This document shows positions 42,915 through 51,023 of a DNA stretch of 61,158 nt, piece by piece (position 1 is the stretch's first letter; each line of letters starts with the position of its first letter). Below the pieces are notes generated by a model that was not told where the DNA came from, searched no databases, and saw only the letters and a list, made by a program, of their open reading frames with translations. The translations under genes and the position numbers were made by a program. The stretch is from Actinophytocola algeriensis (GTDB lineage: Bacteria; Actinomycetota; Actinomycetes; Mycobacteriales; Pseudonocardiaceae): contig NZ_JACHJQ010000017.1 of assembly GCF_014203735.1 (NCBI RefSeq), positions 1-61,158 on the forward strand, given 5' to 3'.

Positions 42915-44297
42915 ATGACCATCGACGCCACCGAGATGCCCGCGCAGTCGGAGTCGGACTCCGGCCGCATCCCGTTGTCCTACAACCAGGAGTTCCTCAG
43001 CGTCTTCGACGAGGGCAACGAGGTCGGCCCGTTCGGCCCGTTCTACCACCTCGCCTACGGCTGGCGGATCCGCGGCCACGTCGACGTCGAGTGCCTGCGG
43101 TCCGCGCTGGACTCCGTCGTCCAGCGGCACGAGGCCCTGCGCACGCTCGTGACCCGGGGTGCGGACGGATACCAGACCGTCCACCCATCGGGTCCGCCGC
43201 GGCTCGAGGTCCGCGACCTGCCGGGCACCGACCCGGCCGACCGGCACCGGGTGGCCGAGGAACTGCTGATCGAGCTGGAGTGCGGCCCGTTGCGCAGCGA
43301 CGAGCTGCCGCTGCTGCAGGCAGTCCTGGCCCGGTTCGACGACAACGACGCCGTGCTCGCGTTGTTCGCGCACCACACGGCCGTCGACGGCATGTCGATG
43401 CACGTGCTCATCCGGGACCTCAGCCGGACCTACGCGCGACTGCGCGGCCACGACCTGCCTGCCCTGCCCGAGGTGAGCCAGTACCAGGAGTACGTGGTCT
43501 GGGAACGGGAGCGGTTCGCCGACGCCAAGATCGCCAGGTCGCGGGACTACTGGCGGGAAGCGTTGCAGGGAGCCGAGTTCGCCGCGTTCACGGCGGACCG
43601 GCCGAAGTCGGCCAGCGGGGAGAAGAAGTCCGCGGTGCGCCGCCTGCGGGTGGACGACGACCTGACCGGCGCGGTGCTCGACCTCGCCCGCGACACCCGC
43701 TGCTCGGTGTTCATGGTCATGACGGCCGTGTACAACGTGTTCCTCAACCGGATGCTGGACATCACCGACGTCGTGGTCTTCACCGTGTCGTCCGGTCGCG
43801 GCCAGGCGCGGTTCCAGGAGACGGTCGGCGGCTTCTTCAACCCGATGCCGCTGCGCACGGACGTGGCCGGGTGCGCGAGCTTCCGGGACGTGCTCGTGCG
43901 GACCCGGCGCACCTGCCTGGGGGCGTACTCGAACCAGATCCCGTTCGCCCAGGTCATGGCCGACTCGCCGGGTCTCGGCCGTCCGTTCCTGGCCGATGAC
44001 GTTTCGGTGCACGGATTCCAGGTGTTCCAGTTCCCCGAGGTGATGAACGCCGAGGTCGTCGGTGACGTCGAGCTGACCGAGATCAGGCGGGTGCTGCCGC
44101 AGGACCTGGGTTCCGACCTGCCCGACGGTGCACTGTGGACGTTCGACGTCGACACCGCCAACCAGGACATGCTGGGTTGCCTGCAGTACAACACCAACCT
44201 CTTCGACGAGGCCACGATCGACACGGTGGTCGACACGTTCGTCCGGGTGCTCAGGACCCTGGTGACCGACCCGGACGCCCCGTTGACGATCTCGTAG
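42915..44297 (+). CDS. free-standing condensation-domain protein (NRPS-type acyltransferase)
   Basis: 460 residues; GAGGGAGAGG before ATG 42915. NRPS C-domain motifs: SYNQEFL near the N terminus (C1), RHEALRT (C2), the active-site AHHTAVDGMSMHVLIRDL with HHxxxDG (C3, near 152-158), YVVWERERF, VGGFFNPMPLR (C5) and the ending region. No adenylation or carrier domain is fused. Stand-alone C domains catalyse ester or amide formation using carrier-bound or CoA acyl groups; joining a side chain to the phenazine core would fit but is inference. Confidence 0.9.
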   Translation: MTIDATEMPAQSESDSGRIPLSYNQEFLSVFDEGNEVGPFGPFYHLAYGWRIRGHVDVECLRSALDSVVQRHEALRTLVTRGADGYQTVHPSGPPRLEVRDLPGTDPADRHRVAEELLIELECGPLRSDELPLLQAVLARFDDNDAVLALFAHHTAVDGMSMHVLIRDLSRTYARLRGHDLPALPEVSQYQEYVVWERERFADAKIARSRDYWREALQGAEFAAFTADRPKSASGEKKSAVRRLRVDDDLTGAVLDLARDTRCSVFMVMTAVYNVFLNRMLDITDVVVFTVSSGRGQARFQETVGGFFNPMPLRTDVAGCASFRDVLVRTRRTCLGAYSNQIPFAQVMADSPGLGRPFLADDVSVHGFQVFQFPEVMNAEVVGDVELTEIRRVLPQDLGSDLPDGALWTFDVDTANQDMLGCLQYNTNLFDEATIDTVVDTFVRVLRTLVTDPDAPLTIS

Positions 44298-44319
44298 CGA
44301 ACCAGTCCACACTGGACGA

Positions 44320-45012
44320 TCAGTCGATGCGGAACCAGCCGGCGAGACGGCGGTACCGGGCGGCCCGGTTACCGGTCACCGCCGAGGCCTGCGGTGGGTC
44401 ACGCCGGTAGATCTTCTCGGCGACGGCGAGTTTCGCGTCCTGGCAGGCGCGCAGGGCCGCCGAGGTGAACCCGCCGCTGTCCGGGCGGTCCGGTACGTCG
44501 TTCCCGGCCGCGTCGAGCATCGTCCAGTTGCTGCCGAGGTCGAGCAGGCTGCGGTGCTTGACCGCGTAGTAGTCCTGGGAGACGCTCATCGCGACGCCGC
44601 TCGCTCCCGCCGCCGAGGCCAGCAGGTGCAGGTGGAAGCGGGTGGAGATCCAGGTCTGGCCCGCCGCGACCGGCACACCGTGGCGCCAGATGTCGCGGAA
44701 CGGGACGAACTCGGCACCGCGTAACTCGGGCTCGAGCAGGTCGTAGACCATCCGGTCGCCCCGGGGAATGCCCTCCACCACCGCCAACCGGTCCGGTGGG
44801 ACCTCCCACGCCCGCAGCAGACCGAGCACCCGCGCGGCGAGCGCCGAGCGGTCGAGCGTGCCCATGTCCGACTGCACGCACAGCACGAACTCGCGCGTCG
44901 CCAGCCCGGCAGGCGGCTTCGGCACCTCCAGGAACACGTCGTGCACCGGTCGGCGCGAGGGGATGACAACACGGGTAATCAGGTCCGGCAACAGCTCCAC
45001 CCGTCCGGGCAC
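44320..45012 (-). pseudogene. polysaccharide pyruvyltransferase-like protein, N-terminally truncated
   Basis: 230 codons from a GTG at 45012. The C-terminal half of the family is recognisable: ISTRFHLHLLASAAGASGVAMSVSQDYYAVKHRSLLDLGSNW, in parts STRFHLHLLASAAG and YYAVKHRSLLDLG, matching the R-x-H-H-type nucleotide-phosphate site. Full members have 300-400 residues and an N-terminal Rossmann half that is missing here. A different frame upstream (45115-45006) could hold part of it, which suggests a frameshift near 45005. Convergent to the condensation gene. Possibly still expressed but unlikely to be active. Confidence 0.55.
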
Positions 45013-45126
45013 GGCACGCGAGCACCCGGGCAGCGGTCTCCGTCGCGCAGGTCACCGGCCACATGTGGTCCCGGCGCCGAAGATCGAGTTCGACGGTCGA
45101 CCTTGCGAACACCACCCGCAGGAGTG

Positions 45127-45258
45127 ATGGCTCCCGGGCCGCACCACCTGCGACAGCCTGCCGTGAACAACTCGTGCCTCGACGAGGACCTGACCGAGGT
45201 GCCCACCTGCCTGGAGACGATCACGCTCGACGAGGTAACCCGCCCGGTCGTGACCTCG
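45127..45258 (+). other. short coding-like stretch of unknown nature
   Basis: From ATG 45127 (or GTG 45163) the + frame gives a peptide with NNSCLDEDLTEVPTC, LETITLDEVTRPVV and TSLRTG. Third positions are almost all G or C up to about 45255, then the frame runs into the antisense of the DUF72 gene. It could be the tail of a lost gene or a short acidic leader-like peptide with two Cys. No good ribosome site. I do not assign it. Confidence 0.25.
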
Positions 45259-45259
45259 C

Positions 45260-46111
45260 TCAGAACAGGGTCGCGGGCTCGACCGGTGCCGGCTCGGGCA
45301 GCGCGTCGAGGCCGGGCACCAGCGCTCGCACGTCGTCGTGGAACCGGCGGGCGAGCGCAGGCGCCTCGTCGTTGTCGGGGGTGTGCACGAAGACCGTCGG
45401 CGACCGGCCCTCGCGCAGCCAGCCCGCGACCACCTCGGTCCACGGCTGCCACCCTGTGACGGTCTCCTCGACCGAGTCGCGGCCCAGGTAGCGGACGATC
45501 GGCCGGTCGGTCAGCGCCCGCGTCCGCCGCGGCAGCCGCGGTTTCTTGGCCCAGGCGTCCTGCGCGGCCTCGCTGGTCGGCGGGCTCTGGAAGAAGACCG
45601 TGGTGTCGAACGGGACCCACTCGGTGTCCGCGTCGGCGAGCGTCCCCTCCAGCAGCGACGTCGAGCGGGCGTCGGTGAAGAACCCGGGGTGGCGCACCTC
45701 CACGGCGCGTCGGCGGTCGGCGGGGAGCCTGCGCAGGAAGCGGCCGAGGGCGTCGACGTCCGAAGGGCCGAACGAGCCGGGCAGCTGGGTCCACAGGACC
45801 GCTCGCTCGCCGAGGGGTTCGATCGCGTCCAGGAACGCCCGCATCTCGGCCTCGACACCGGCGAACCGGCGCTCGTGCGTGACGACCTTGGGCAGCTTGA
45901 CCACGAACCGGAAGCCGGGGTCGGTCTGCTGCGCCCACATCGCGACGGTGTTCCGGGCGGGCGTCGCGTAGAAGGTGGTGTTGCCCTCGACCGCGTTGCA
46001 CCAGTCGGCGTAGGCCCGCAGTCGCTCCCTGGCCGGCAGCGACTGCGGCAGGAACCGCCCTGGCCACGCCTTGTGGGTCCACATCGCGCAGCCGACGTGA
46101 AGACGTGCCAC
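45260..46111 (-). CDS. DUF72 (YecE-like) family protein
   Basis: 283 residues from ATG 46111. TIM-barrel family marks: RLHVGCAMWTHKAWPGRF, RLRAYADWCNAVEGNTTFYATP, FRFVVKLPKVVTHERR, VLWTQLPGSFGP, VEVRHPGFF and the C-terminal VFVHTPDNDEAPALARRF. The family is widespread and of unknown biochemical function. It lies 66 bases downstream of the Clp ATPase gene on the same strand, which may mean coexpression. Confidence 0.9.
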   Translation of the reverse strand: MARLHVGCAMWTHKAWPGRFLPQSLPARERLRAYADWCNAVEGNTTFYATPARNTVAMWAQQTDPGFRFVVKLPKVVTHERRFAGVEAEMRAFLDAIEPLGERAVLWTQLPGSFGPSDVDALGRFLRRLPADRRRAVEVRHPGFFTDARSTSLLEGTLADADTEWVPFDTTVFFQSPPTSEAAQDAWAKKPRLPRRTRALTDRPIVRYLGRDSVEETVTGWQPWTEVVAGWLREGRSPTVFVHTPDNDEAPALARRFHDDVRALVPGLDALPEPAPVEPATLF

Positions 46112-46177
46112 TACGCCCCACTCCCGTCGTTCTTGAGTGAAAACTACTACCCGGGTTGGGTTGGTGTGGACACAGCA

Positions 46178-48145
46178 CTAGCCCGGATCGGTGATGGTCA
46201 GTACCGGCACGTCGTCCTCGATGCCGACGGTGACGTGCCGACCGCCGCGCAGCTCGCCCGACAGCAGTGCGTGGGAAAGGCGGCGGTCCACCTCCCTGGC
46301 TATGGTGCGGCGCAACGGGCGGGCGCCGTACTCCGGGACGTAGCCGCACGCGGCAAGCCACGACAGGGCCTGCTCGTCCACCTCGATGGTGATGTCCTGT
46401 TCCCGCAGGCGTTCGCGGGTGTCCTCCAGCAGCAGCGCGGTGATGCGTCGCAACTGCTCGGCGTCCAGCCCGCGGAACAGGATGATCTCGTCGAGCCGGT
46501 TGAGGAACTCGGGCCGGAAGTGGCGGCCCACGGCGGCCAGCAACGGGTCGCGCACCTGCTCGACCGGGACACCGGACAGCGCTGCGGCCAGCAGTTGGTC
46601 GGCCCCGATGTTGCTCGTCATGATGATCACCGTGTTGGCGAAGTCCGCCGTGCGCCCGTGCGCGTCGGTGAGTCGTCCGGCGTCCAGTACCTGGAGTAGC
46701 GTGTTGAAGACCTCCGGGTGGGCCTTCTCGACCTCGTCCAGCAGCACCACCGAGTACGGGGTGCGGCGAACGGCGCCGGTGAGCCGGCCGCCCTCCTCGT
46801 AGCCGACGTAGCCGGGTGGGGCCCCGGTCAACCGCGTCACCGTGTGCTCCTGGGCGAACTCGCCCATGTCGAACCGGATCAGCCGGTCCGGCGAGCCGTA
46901 CAGCGCCTCGGCGAGCGCCCGTGCGACCTCTGTCTTGCCCACCCCGGTGGGGCCGAGGAACAGGAACGACCCGATGGGCCGTCGCGGGTGCTTGAGTCCC
47001 GCCCGGCTGCGTCGCACGGCGTCGGCCACGGCCTCGACCGCCTCGTCCTGCCCGACGATCCGCCGGTGGAGCTGTTCCTCGAGGTGCAGCAACCGGTGCC
47101 GTTCGCTCTCGGTGAGCTGTGCGACCGGGATGCCCGTGCTGCGGGACACGACCTCCGCGACGTCGTTCGCGCGTACCTCCGGCGCGCTCGCCAGCGCCGC
47201 CTTGGCGACGTCCAGCTCCGCGACCGCCTCGGCGAGTCGCTCGTCGTCCTCCTGTGCCAGCCGGTGCACCCGGTCCTCGAGCGCGACGATGTCCGGCGCC
47301 GGGGACTTCTGCCGCAGCCGCACCCGCGCGCCGGCGCGGTCCACCAGGTCGATCGCCTTGTCCGGCAGGAACCTCTCGGTGACGTACCGCGCCGACAGCT
47401 CCACGGCCGCCACCACGGCCTCGTCGGTGATGCGGACGACGTGGTGCCGTTCGTACCGCGCGCGCAGGCCTTCGAGCATCGCCACGGCCTCCTGCGGCGA
47501 CGGCTCGTCCACCACCACCGGCTGGAACCGCCGCTCCAGCGCGGCGTCCTTCGCGACGTGCCGCTGGTAGTCCTCGACCGTGGTGGCGCCGATGACCTGC
47601 AACCGCCCACTGGTCAACGCGGGCTTGAGGATGTTCGCCGCGTCCATCACGGCCCCTTCGGCGCTGCCCGCGCCGACCACGGTGTGCAGCTCGTCGATCA
47701 TCAGCACGACCATCCGGTTGGTCGCGGTGACCTCGTCGATGACGCCCTGCAACCGTTCCTCGAACTCCCCGCGGTACTTCGAGCCGGCCAGCATGGCCGC
47801 CAGGTCGACGGAGATCAGGCGACGGGCGGTGAGCGTGGGCGGCACGTCACCGGTCGCGATCCGCGCCGCGATGCCTTCGACGATCGCGGTCTTCCCCACG
47901 CCCGGATCTCCGATCAGGACGGGGTTGTTCTTGGTGCGGCGTGACAGCACCTCGATGATCTCGTCGATCACGTCGTCCCGGCCCACCACCGGGTCCAGCT
48001 CGCCGTCCCTGGCAGCGGCCGTCAGGTCGCGTCCGAAGCGCTCCGCCCTGCGGGTCTGCGAGCCGGGGAGCCCGAGACCGGAGAACAACCGGCCCACGAG
48101 ATCCTCCAGCGGGTTGGACCCGAAGCCGAAGAAGTCGTCACCCAT
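46178..48145 (-). CDS. ClpC/ClpA-type AAA+ unfoldase lacking the N domain
   Basis: 655 residues; GGAGGGG before ATG 48145. Two AAA+ modules: first Walker A GDPGVGKTA (79-86) with Walker B MIDELHTVVG; second Walker A GPTGVGKTE (near 397) with LLDEVEKAHPEVFN and the arginine finger region HFRPEFLNRLDEIILF. The usual Clp_N repeats are replaced by a short Gly/Phe-rich start (GDDFFGFGSNPLEDLVGRLFSGLG), and the middle coiled coil is short. A ClpP-docking IGF-like loop is not evident. It may work with a special adaptor or as a stand-alone disaggregase. Confidence 0.9.
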   Translation of the reverse strand: MGDDFFGFGSNPLEDLVGRLFSGLGLPGSQTRRAERFGRDLTAAARDGELDPVVGRDDVIDEIIEVLSRRTKNNPVLIGDPGVGKTAIVEGIAARIATGDVPPTLTARRLISVDLAAMLAGSKYRGEFEERLQGVIDEVTATNRMVVLMIDELHTVVGAGSAEGAVMDAANILKPALTSGRLQVIGATTVEDYQRHVAKDAALERRFQPVVVDEPSPQEAVAMLEGLRARYERHHVVRITDEAVVAAVELSARYVTERFLPDKAIDLVDRAGARVRLRQKSPAPDIVALEDRVHRLAQEDDERLAEAVAELDVAKAALASAPEVRANDVAEVVSRSTGIPVAQLTESERHRLLHLEEQLHRRIVGQDEAVEAVADAVRRSRAGLKHPRRPIGSFLFLGPTGVGKTEVARALAEALYGSPDRLIRFDMGEFAQEHTVTRLTGAPPGYVGYEEGGRLTGAVRRTPYSVVLLDEVEKAHPEVFNTLLQVLDAGRLTDAHGRTADFANTVIIMTSNIGADQLLAAALSGVPVEQVRDPLLAAVGRHFRPEFLNRLDEIILFRGLDAEQLRRITALLLEDTRERLREQDITIEVDEQALSWLAACGYVPEYGARPLRRTIAREVDRRLSHALLSGELRGGRHVTVGIEDDVPVLTITDPG

Positions 48146-48160
48146 CGCCCGCCCCTCCGC

Positions 48161-48310
48161 TCAGTGGACAGTGGCACCGCCAATCCTCCTCGCCCGGACG
48201 ACCTGCTGCCAGGTGGTGGCGGCGCGGAACTGGTAGCGGTCACCCCGGTAGGCCTGGTCGGTGAGCTCCAGCGGATGGCCGTGCTGGCTGTAGGTGAGCT
48301 GTCGCGCCAT
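48161..48310 (-). pseudogene. C-terminal fragment of a GntR/UTRA regulator
   Basis: The minus strand reads ARQLTYSQHGHPLELTDQA then YRGDRYQFRAATTW, the closing strands of a UTRA effector domain as in HutC-type GntR regulators. Nothing of the winged helix remains upstream. It is 15 bases before the Clp gene start. Confidence 0.65.
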
Positions 48311-48338
48311 CAGGAGCCAGAAGCGCACGTCGTGGCCA

Positions 48339-48526
48339 AGGGAGCGACCCTGCACTACGCCTTCTACGCCGCCCAGTAGGTCGAGCTGCGCGGCCTCGGC
48401 CGTGGCCGGTCCGCCTGACCGACCCGTTCACCGACGTCTCGCTCGGCATCGTCGATGCCCGGCACAGCACCGTGAAGCTGGCCTTCGAGCAGTACCAGAT
48501 CATCGTGGCCGAGCCGATCGGCTGAC
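48339..48526 (+). pseudogene. C-terminal remnant of a GH36-type alpha-galactosidase
   Basis: The + strand reads GATLHYAFYAAQ, an in-frame TAG, VELRGLGRGRSA, then after a frameshift TDPFTDVSLGIVDARHS, TVKLAFEQYQIIVAEPIG and TGA. This resembles the C-terminal beta-sandwich of GH36 alpha-galactosidases. Two disablements show decay, and the catalytic domain is gone. Together with the GntR remnant it marks the scar of a lost sugar-utilisation locus. Family call is from the pattern only. Confidence 0.5.
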
Positions 48527-48682
48527 CTGATCCGCGGCGGCGCCCAGGCCCCGGCCGTGAGGCCGGCGCAGGGCTCATTTGTCAAGTGCTGATCGAGTGG
48601 GGAATTCCCCAACAGTTCGTTGACGCAGGTATGAGCCCCTGCGACGATCTGCTCCCGCAGTCTGGAGGAGAGGGCACATCAC

Positions 48683-49423
48683 ATGCGCAAAAGACTGTTG
48701 TACCTGCTGTCCGTCCTGGCGGTGACCATCGCGGGCACGGTGACCGTGAACATGCTCAACCCGGCAGAAGCCGCGGCCGACGGTTGCTACACCTGGAACC
48801 GGACGCTCAGGGAGGGCATGAGCGGCAGCGACGTCACCCAGCTGCAGATCCGCGTGGCAGGCTGGGTCGCGTCGGGCGAGAACCTGGTGCTCGACGGCAG
48901 GTTCGGCCCGGCCACCGCCCGCGCGGTCGAGCGGTTCAAGGACGCCTACGGCCTGAACAGCGACGGCGTCGCGGGGACCGAGATGTTCGAGAAGATCTAC
49001 GCGTTGCAGGACAACGACTGCACCCCGATCCACTTCGCGTACAGCGAGATGGACGACAACTGCGGCGCGAACAACTTCAACGGCGGCAAGGTCTCCGCGG
49101 AGGCGGCGAAACGGAACACGCTGCGCATGATGTGGCAGCTGGAAGCGATGCGCCACAAGCTGGGCGACCGGCCGATGGTCGTCAGCATCTCCTTCCGGAG
49201 CGAGTCCTGCAACGCGTCGGTGGGCGGCTCGCCGACCAGCAGGCACATGTACGGCCAGGCCACCGACTTCAGCACCCGCAGCGGCCCGACGCTGTGCCAG
49301 ATGTACCACGCGGCCAAGACCTCCGGTTTCGAGGAGATCCTCGGCCCGGGCTACCCGGGCCACAACGACCACACCCACGTGGCGAACGATCCCGTTCGCA
49401 CGTGGAGCGCACCGAACTGCTGA
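48683..49423 (+). CDS. secreted Zn D-Ala-D-Ala carboxypeptidase (M15) with peptidoglycan-binding domain
   Basis: 246 residues, RBS GGAGGAGAGGG. Signal peptide (LLYLLSVLAVTIAGTVTV), then a PG_binding_1 domain (about 40-115; LREGMSGSDVTQLQIRVAG, GRFGPATARAVERFKDAYGL) and an M15A peptidase with zinc ligands in SRHMYGQATDFS (His, Asp) and NDHTHVAND (His). Six Cys probably form three disulfides as in the Streptomyces albus G enzyme. It trims the terminal D-Ala of cell-wall peptides outside the membrane. Monocistronic with its own terminator. Confidence 0.93.
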   Translation: MRKRLLYLLSVLAVTIAGTVTVNMLNPAEAAADGCYTWNRTLREGMSGSDVTQLQIRVAGWVASGENLVLDGRFGPATARAVERFKDAYGLNSDGVAGTEMFEKIYALQDNDCTPIHFAYSEMDDNCGANNFNGGKVSAEAAKRNTLRMMWQLEAMRHKLGDRPMVVSISFRSESCNASVGGSPTSRHMYGQATDFSTRSGPTLCQMYHAAKTSGFEEILGPGYPGHNDHTHVANDPVRTWSAPNC

Positions 49424-49730
49424 TCCACCCGCCCCGCCACACATCTCAGGGCGGCGGCAGCACGCTTCGCGGCCCGGGCTATGCACAGGCGGGCCCGCGA
49501 AGCGGTGAAGTACCGGTCTGGTGCACGTGATGCTGACCTGTCCACATCGGACACCATTGCGTCCGACGAAGTCGCACTCCCCGCGGGCCCGTGCCGCCCC
49601 GGCCACCGGTGCACGGCCAGCGCCCCGATCGCGGATGCGGTCGTCGGTCGAACGGATGACCTCGGGATCCCTTGTGCCGTCGTAGCTTGGCCGCACGGGC
49701 CAGACCGAGCAGCTCGCGCGGCAGCTGCAG
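49424..49730. other. intergenic region after the DD-carboxypeptidase
   Basis: 307 bases. Besides the hairpin at 49464-49503, nothing definite. The last 45 bases (49686-49730) extend the HTH frame of the next gene (GQTEQLARQLQ) back to a TAG at 49683, so that gene has probably lost its original start. Confidence 0.5.
49464..49503 (+). terminator. terminator-like hairpin after the DD-carboxypeptidase
   Basis: GCTTCGCGGCCCG (from 49464) pairs with CGGGCCCGCGAAGC (ending 49503) with one bulged base, loop of about 13 bases, 40 bases after the stop at 49423. Confidence 0.65.
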
Positions 49731-50330
49731 ATGCTGAAGGTGCGCACCGACCGGAGTTACGAGGCGCTGGCCCGGCGGGTCGGGGTCAGCCGGTCGACCC
49801 TGCACCGCAACTGCCGGGGCGAGGTCGTGCCGGGCCTCGATGTGGTGGTGCGGTTCGCGCGGGTCTGCGGTGCGACGAAGCAGGAGGCCGAGGACCTGGT
49901 GCGGTACTGGGCACTCGCGGCCGATCAGCGCCCCGACCCGGCACCTCGGGGCGACGCCGACCTCGTGCCGCTGCTGGCGGACGTGGTCCGGCGTGGTCCG
50001 GTGGCGACCCGGTTCTCGGTCACCGGGCCGGCGCCGGTCGCCGCGGTGGCCGCCGCGGCGATCTGCCGGTCGGTCGGCGAGGCGCTGCGCAACGTGGCCC
50101 AGCACGCCGGGGTGGCCGGCGCCACCGTGCTGGTCGGGTACGACGACGGCCGGGTGGTGGTCGAGGTGGTGGACGACGGCCGGGGGTTCGACCCCGGTGC
50201 CGTGCCAGCGCACCGGCGCGGCACCGCACTGTCCCTTGTGGATCGGATGGCGGCGGTCGGTGGGCGGGCGGCGTTGACCGCGCGGCCGGGGCGCGGCACG
50301 CGGGTCCGGCTGGAGTGGCCGGATGGGTGA
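49731..50330 (+). CDS. chimera: XRE-type HTH fused to a histidine-kinase ATPase domain
   Basis: 199 residues from ATG 49731. Residues 1-68 are an HTH of the actinomycete type (SYEALARRVGVSRSTLHRNC, GLDVVVRFARVCG). From about residue 85 the sequence is a HATPase_c domain: SVGEALRNVAQHAGVAGA (N box), VVVEVVDDGRGFDP (G1 box) and HRRGTALSLVDRMAAVGG (G2-like). No dimerisation/His-phosphorylation segment lies between. The HTH lacks its normal first helix start (TAG upstream), so this looks like two gene halves joined. Whether it is expressed is unknown. Confidence 0.7.
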   Translation: MLKVRTDRSYEALARRVGVSRSTLHRNCRGEVVPGLDVVVRFARVCGATKQEAEDLVRYWALAADQRPDPAPRGDADLVPLLADVVRRGPVATRFSVTGPAPVAAVAAAAICRSVGEALRNVAQHAGVAGATVLVGYDDGRVVVEVVDDGRGFDPGAVPAHRRGTALSLVDRMAAVGGRAALTARPGRGTRVRLEWPDG

Positions 50331-50481
50331 CCTGCCGGAGACGAGGCTGCGGCGTGGCCTCCACCTCGCCATTGGGGTGATCGCGTGCGCGCACCTGTTC
50401 GTCGTGTGCCTGCCGTCGCTGCTGGTGCACGCCGAGGTGTACCGGTCGGTGGCGGTGAGTCTCATCCGGGGATCACGGTGA
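50323..50481 (+). CDS. 52-residue membrane fragment, N terminus of a sensor-kinase-like gene
   Basis: ATG 50323 overlaps the previous stop. The product has a short basic N terminus (GDLPETRLRRGLHL) and one and a half hydrophobic helices (AIGVIACAHLFVVCLPSLLV), then stops at 50481, inside the 3' end of the convergent HTH membrane gene. The start resembles N termini of membrane sensor kinases that follow HATPase genes in actinomycetes. Probably truncated by the join with the next gene. Confidence 0.4.
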   Translation: MGDLPETRLRRGLHLAIGVIACAHLFVVCLPSLLVHAEVYRSVAVSLIRGSR

Positions 50482-50925
50482 CACCACTTCCACGTCGATG
50501 TCCTCCTCGCTCGCCGCGACGGTGTCGAGCGCCGTCCCCGCCGTGAACGTGACGACCAGGGCCGCGGCGGCCACGACCGCGCGACGCCATCCGGACAGCC
50601 GGCCGCGCGGTGAGGCGGGGAGGGGAGCGGGGGCCTGAACCGCCGCCGTGCCGTCGGCGATCCGGGTGCGGGCGAGCAGCCACGGCCGCAGGTCGGCGAC
50701 ACCACAGGCCCTGACGAACGCGGCCACGACCTCCGCGCGCGGGAGGCGGTTCTTGTTGAGCATCGTGGCGGCGGTGGAGTAGGGGAGTACGTCGCCGCTG
50801 TCGGTCGCGTTGCGTTCCAGCTGCCGGAAGCTCAGGCCCGACCAGGTCTTGAGCCGGCGCAACTCGGCGACGAACGTGGTCTCGTCGGTGGCTGCCGCAG
50901 GCGACGGCGGGGGTGTGATGGTCAT
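50473..50925 (-). CDS. HTH protein with a single C-terminal membrane helix
   Basis: 150 residues; AGGAG before ATG 50925. Residues about 18-90 form an XRE-like domain (FVAELRRLKTWSGLSFRQLERNATDSGDVLPYSTAATML in parts: LKTWSGLSFRQLERNA, RAEVVAAFVRACG), then a Pro/Ala linker, one transmembrane helix (RAVVAAAALVVTFTAGTAL) and a short acidic outside tail. Membrane-tied HTH proteins of this make are frequent in actinomycetes, with unknown signals. Divergent from the serine hydrolase across a palindrome at 50966-50981. Confidence 0.75.
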   Translation of the reverse strand: MTITPPPSPAAATDETTFVAELRRLKTWSGLSFRQLERNATDSGDVLPYSTAATMLNKNRLPRAEVVAAFVRACGVADLRPWLLARTRIADGTAAVQAPAPLPASPRGRLSGWRRAVVAAAALVVTFTAGTALDTVAASEEDIDVEVVSP

Positions 50926-50965
50926 GTTGCTCCTGTTCCGCACGAACTCGAACACCTGAACCCGT

Positions 50966-50981
50966 TGATCTCGTCAGATCA
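50966..50981. promoter_or_regulatory. palindrome in the divergent HTH / serine hydrolase promoter
   Basis: TGATCT-CGTC-AGATCA is a perfect 6-base inverted repeat with a 4-base spacer, centred in the 98-base gap between the HTH gene start (50925) and the hydrolase start (51024). It is a candidate binding site for the HTH protein. Confidence 0.6.
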
Positions 50982-51023
50982 TCTCGGTGAGTGTGTGACC
51001 CCTCGATAAACCCTGGAGGTCAC

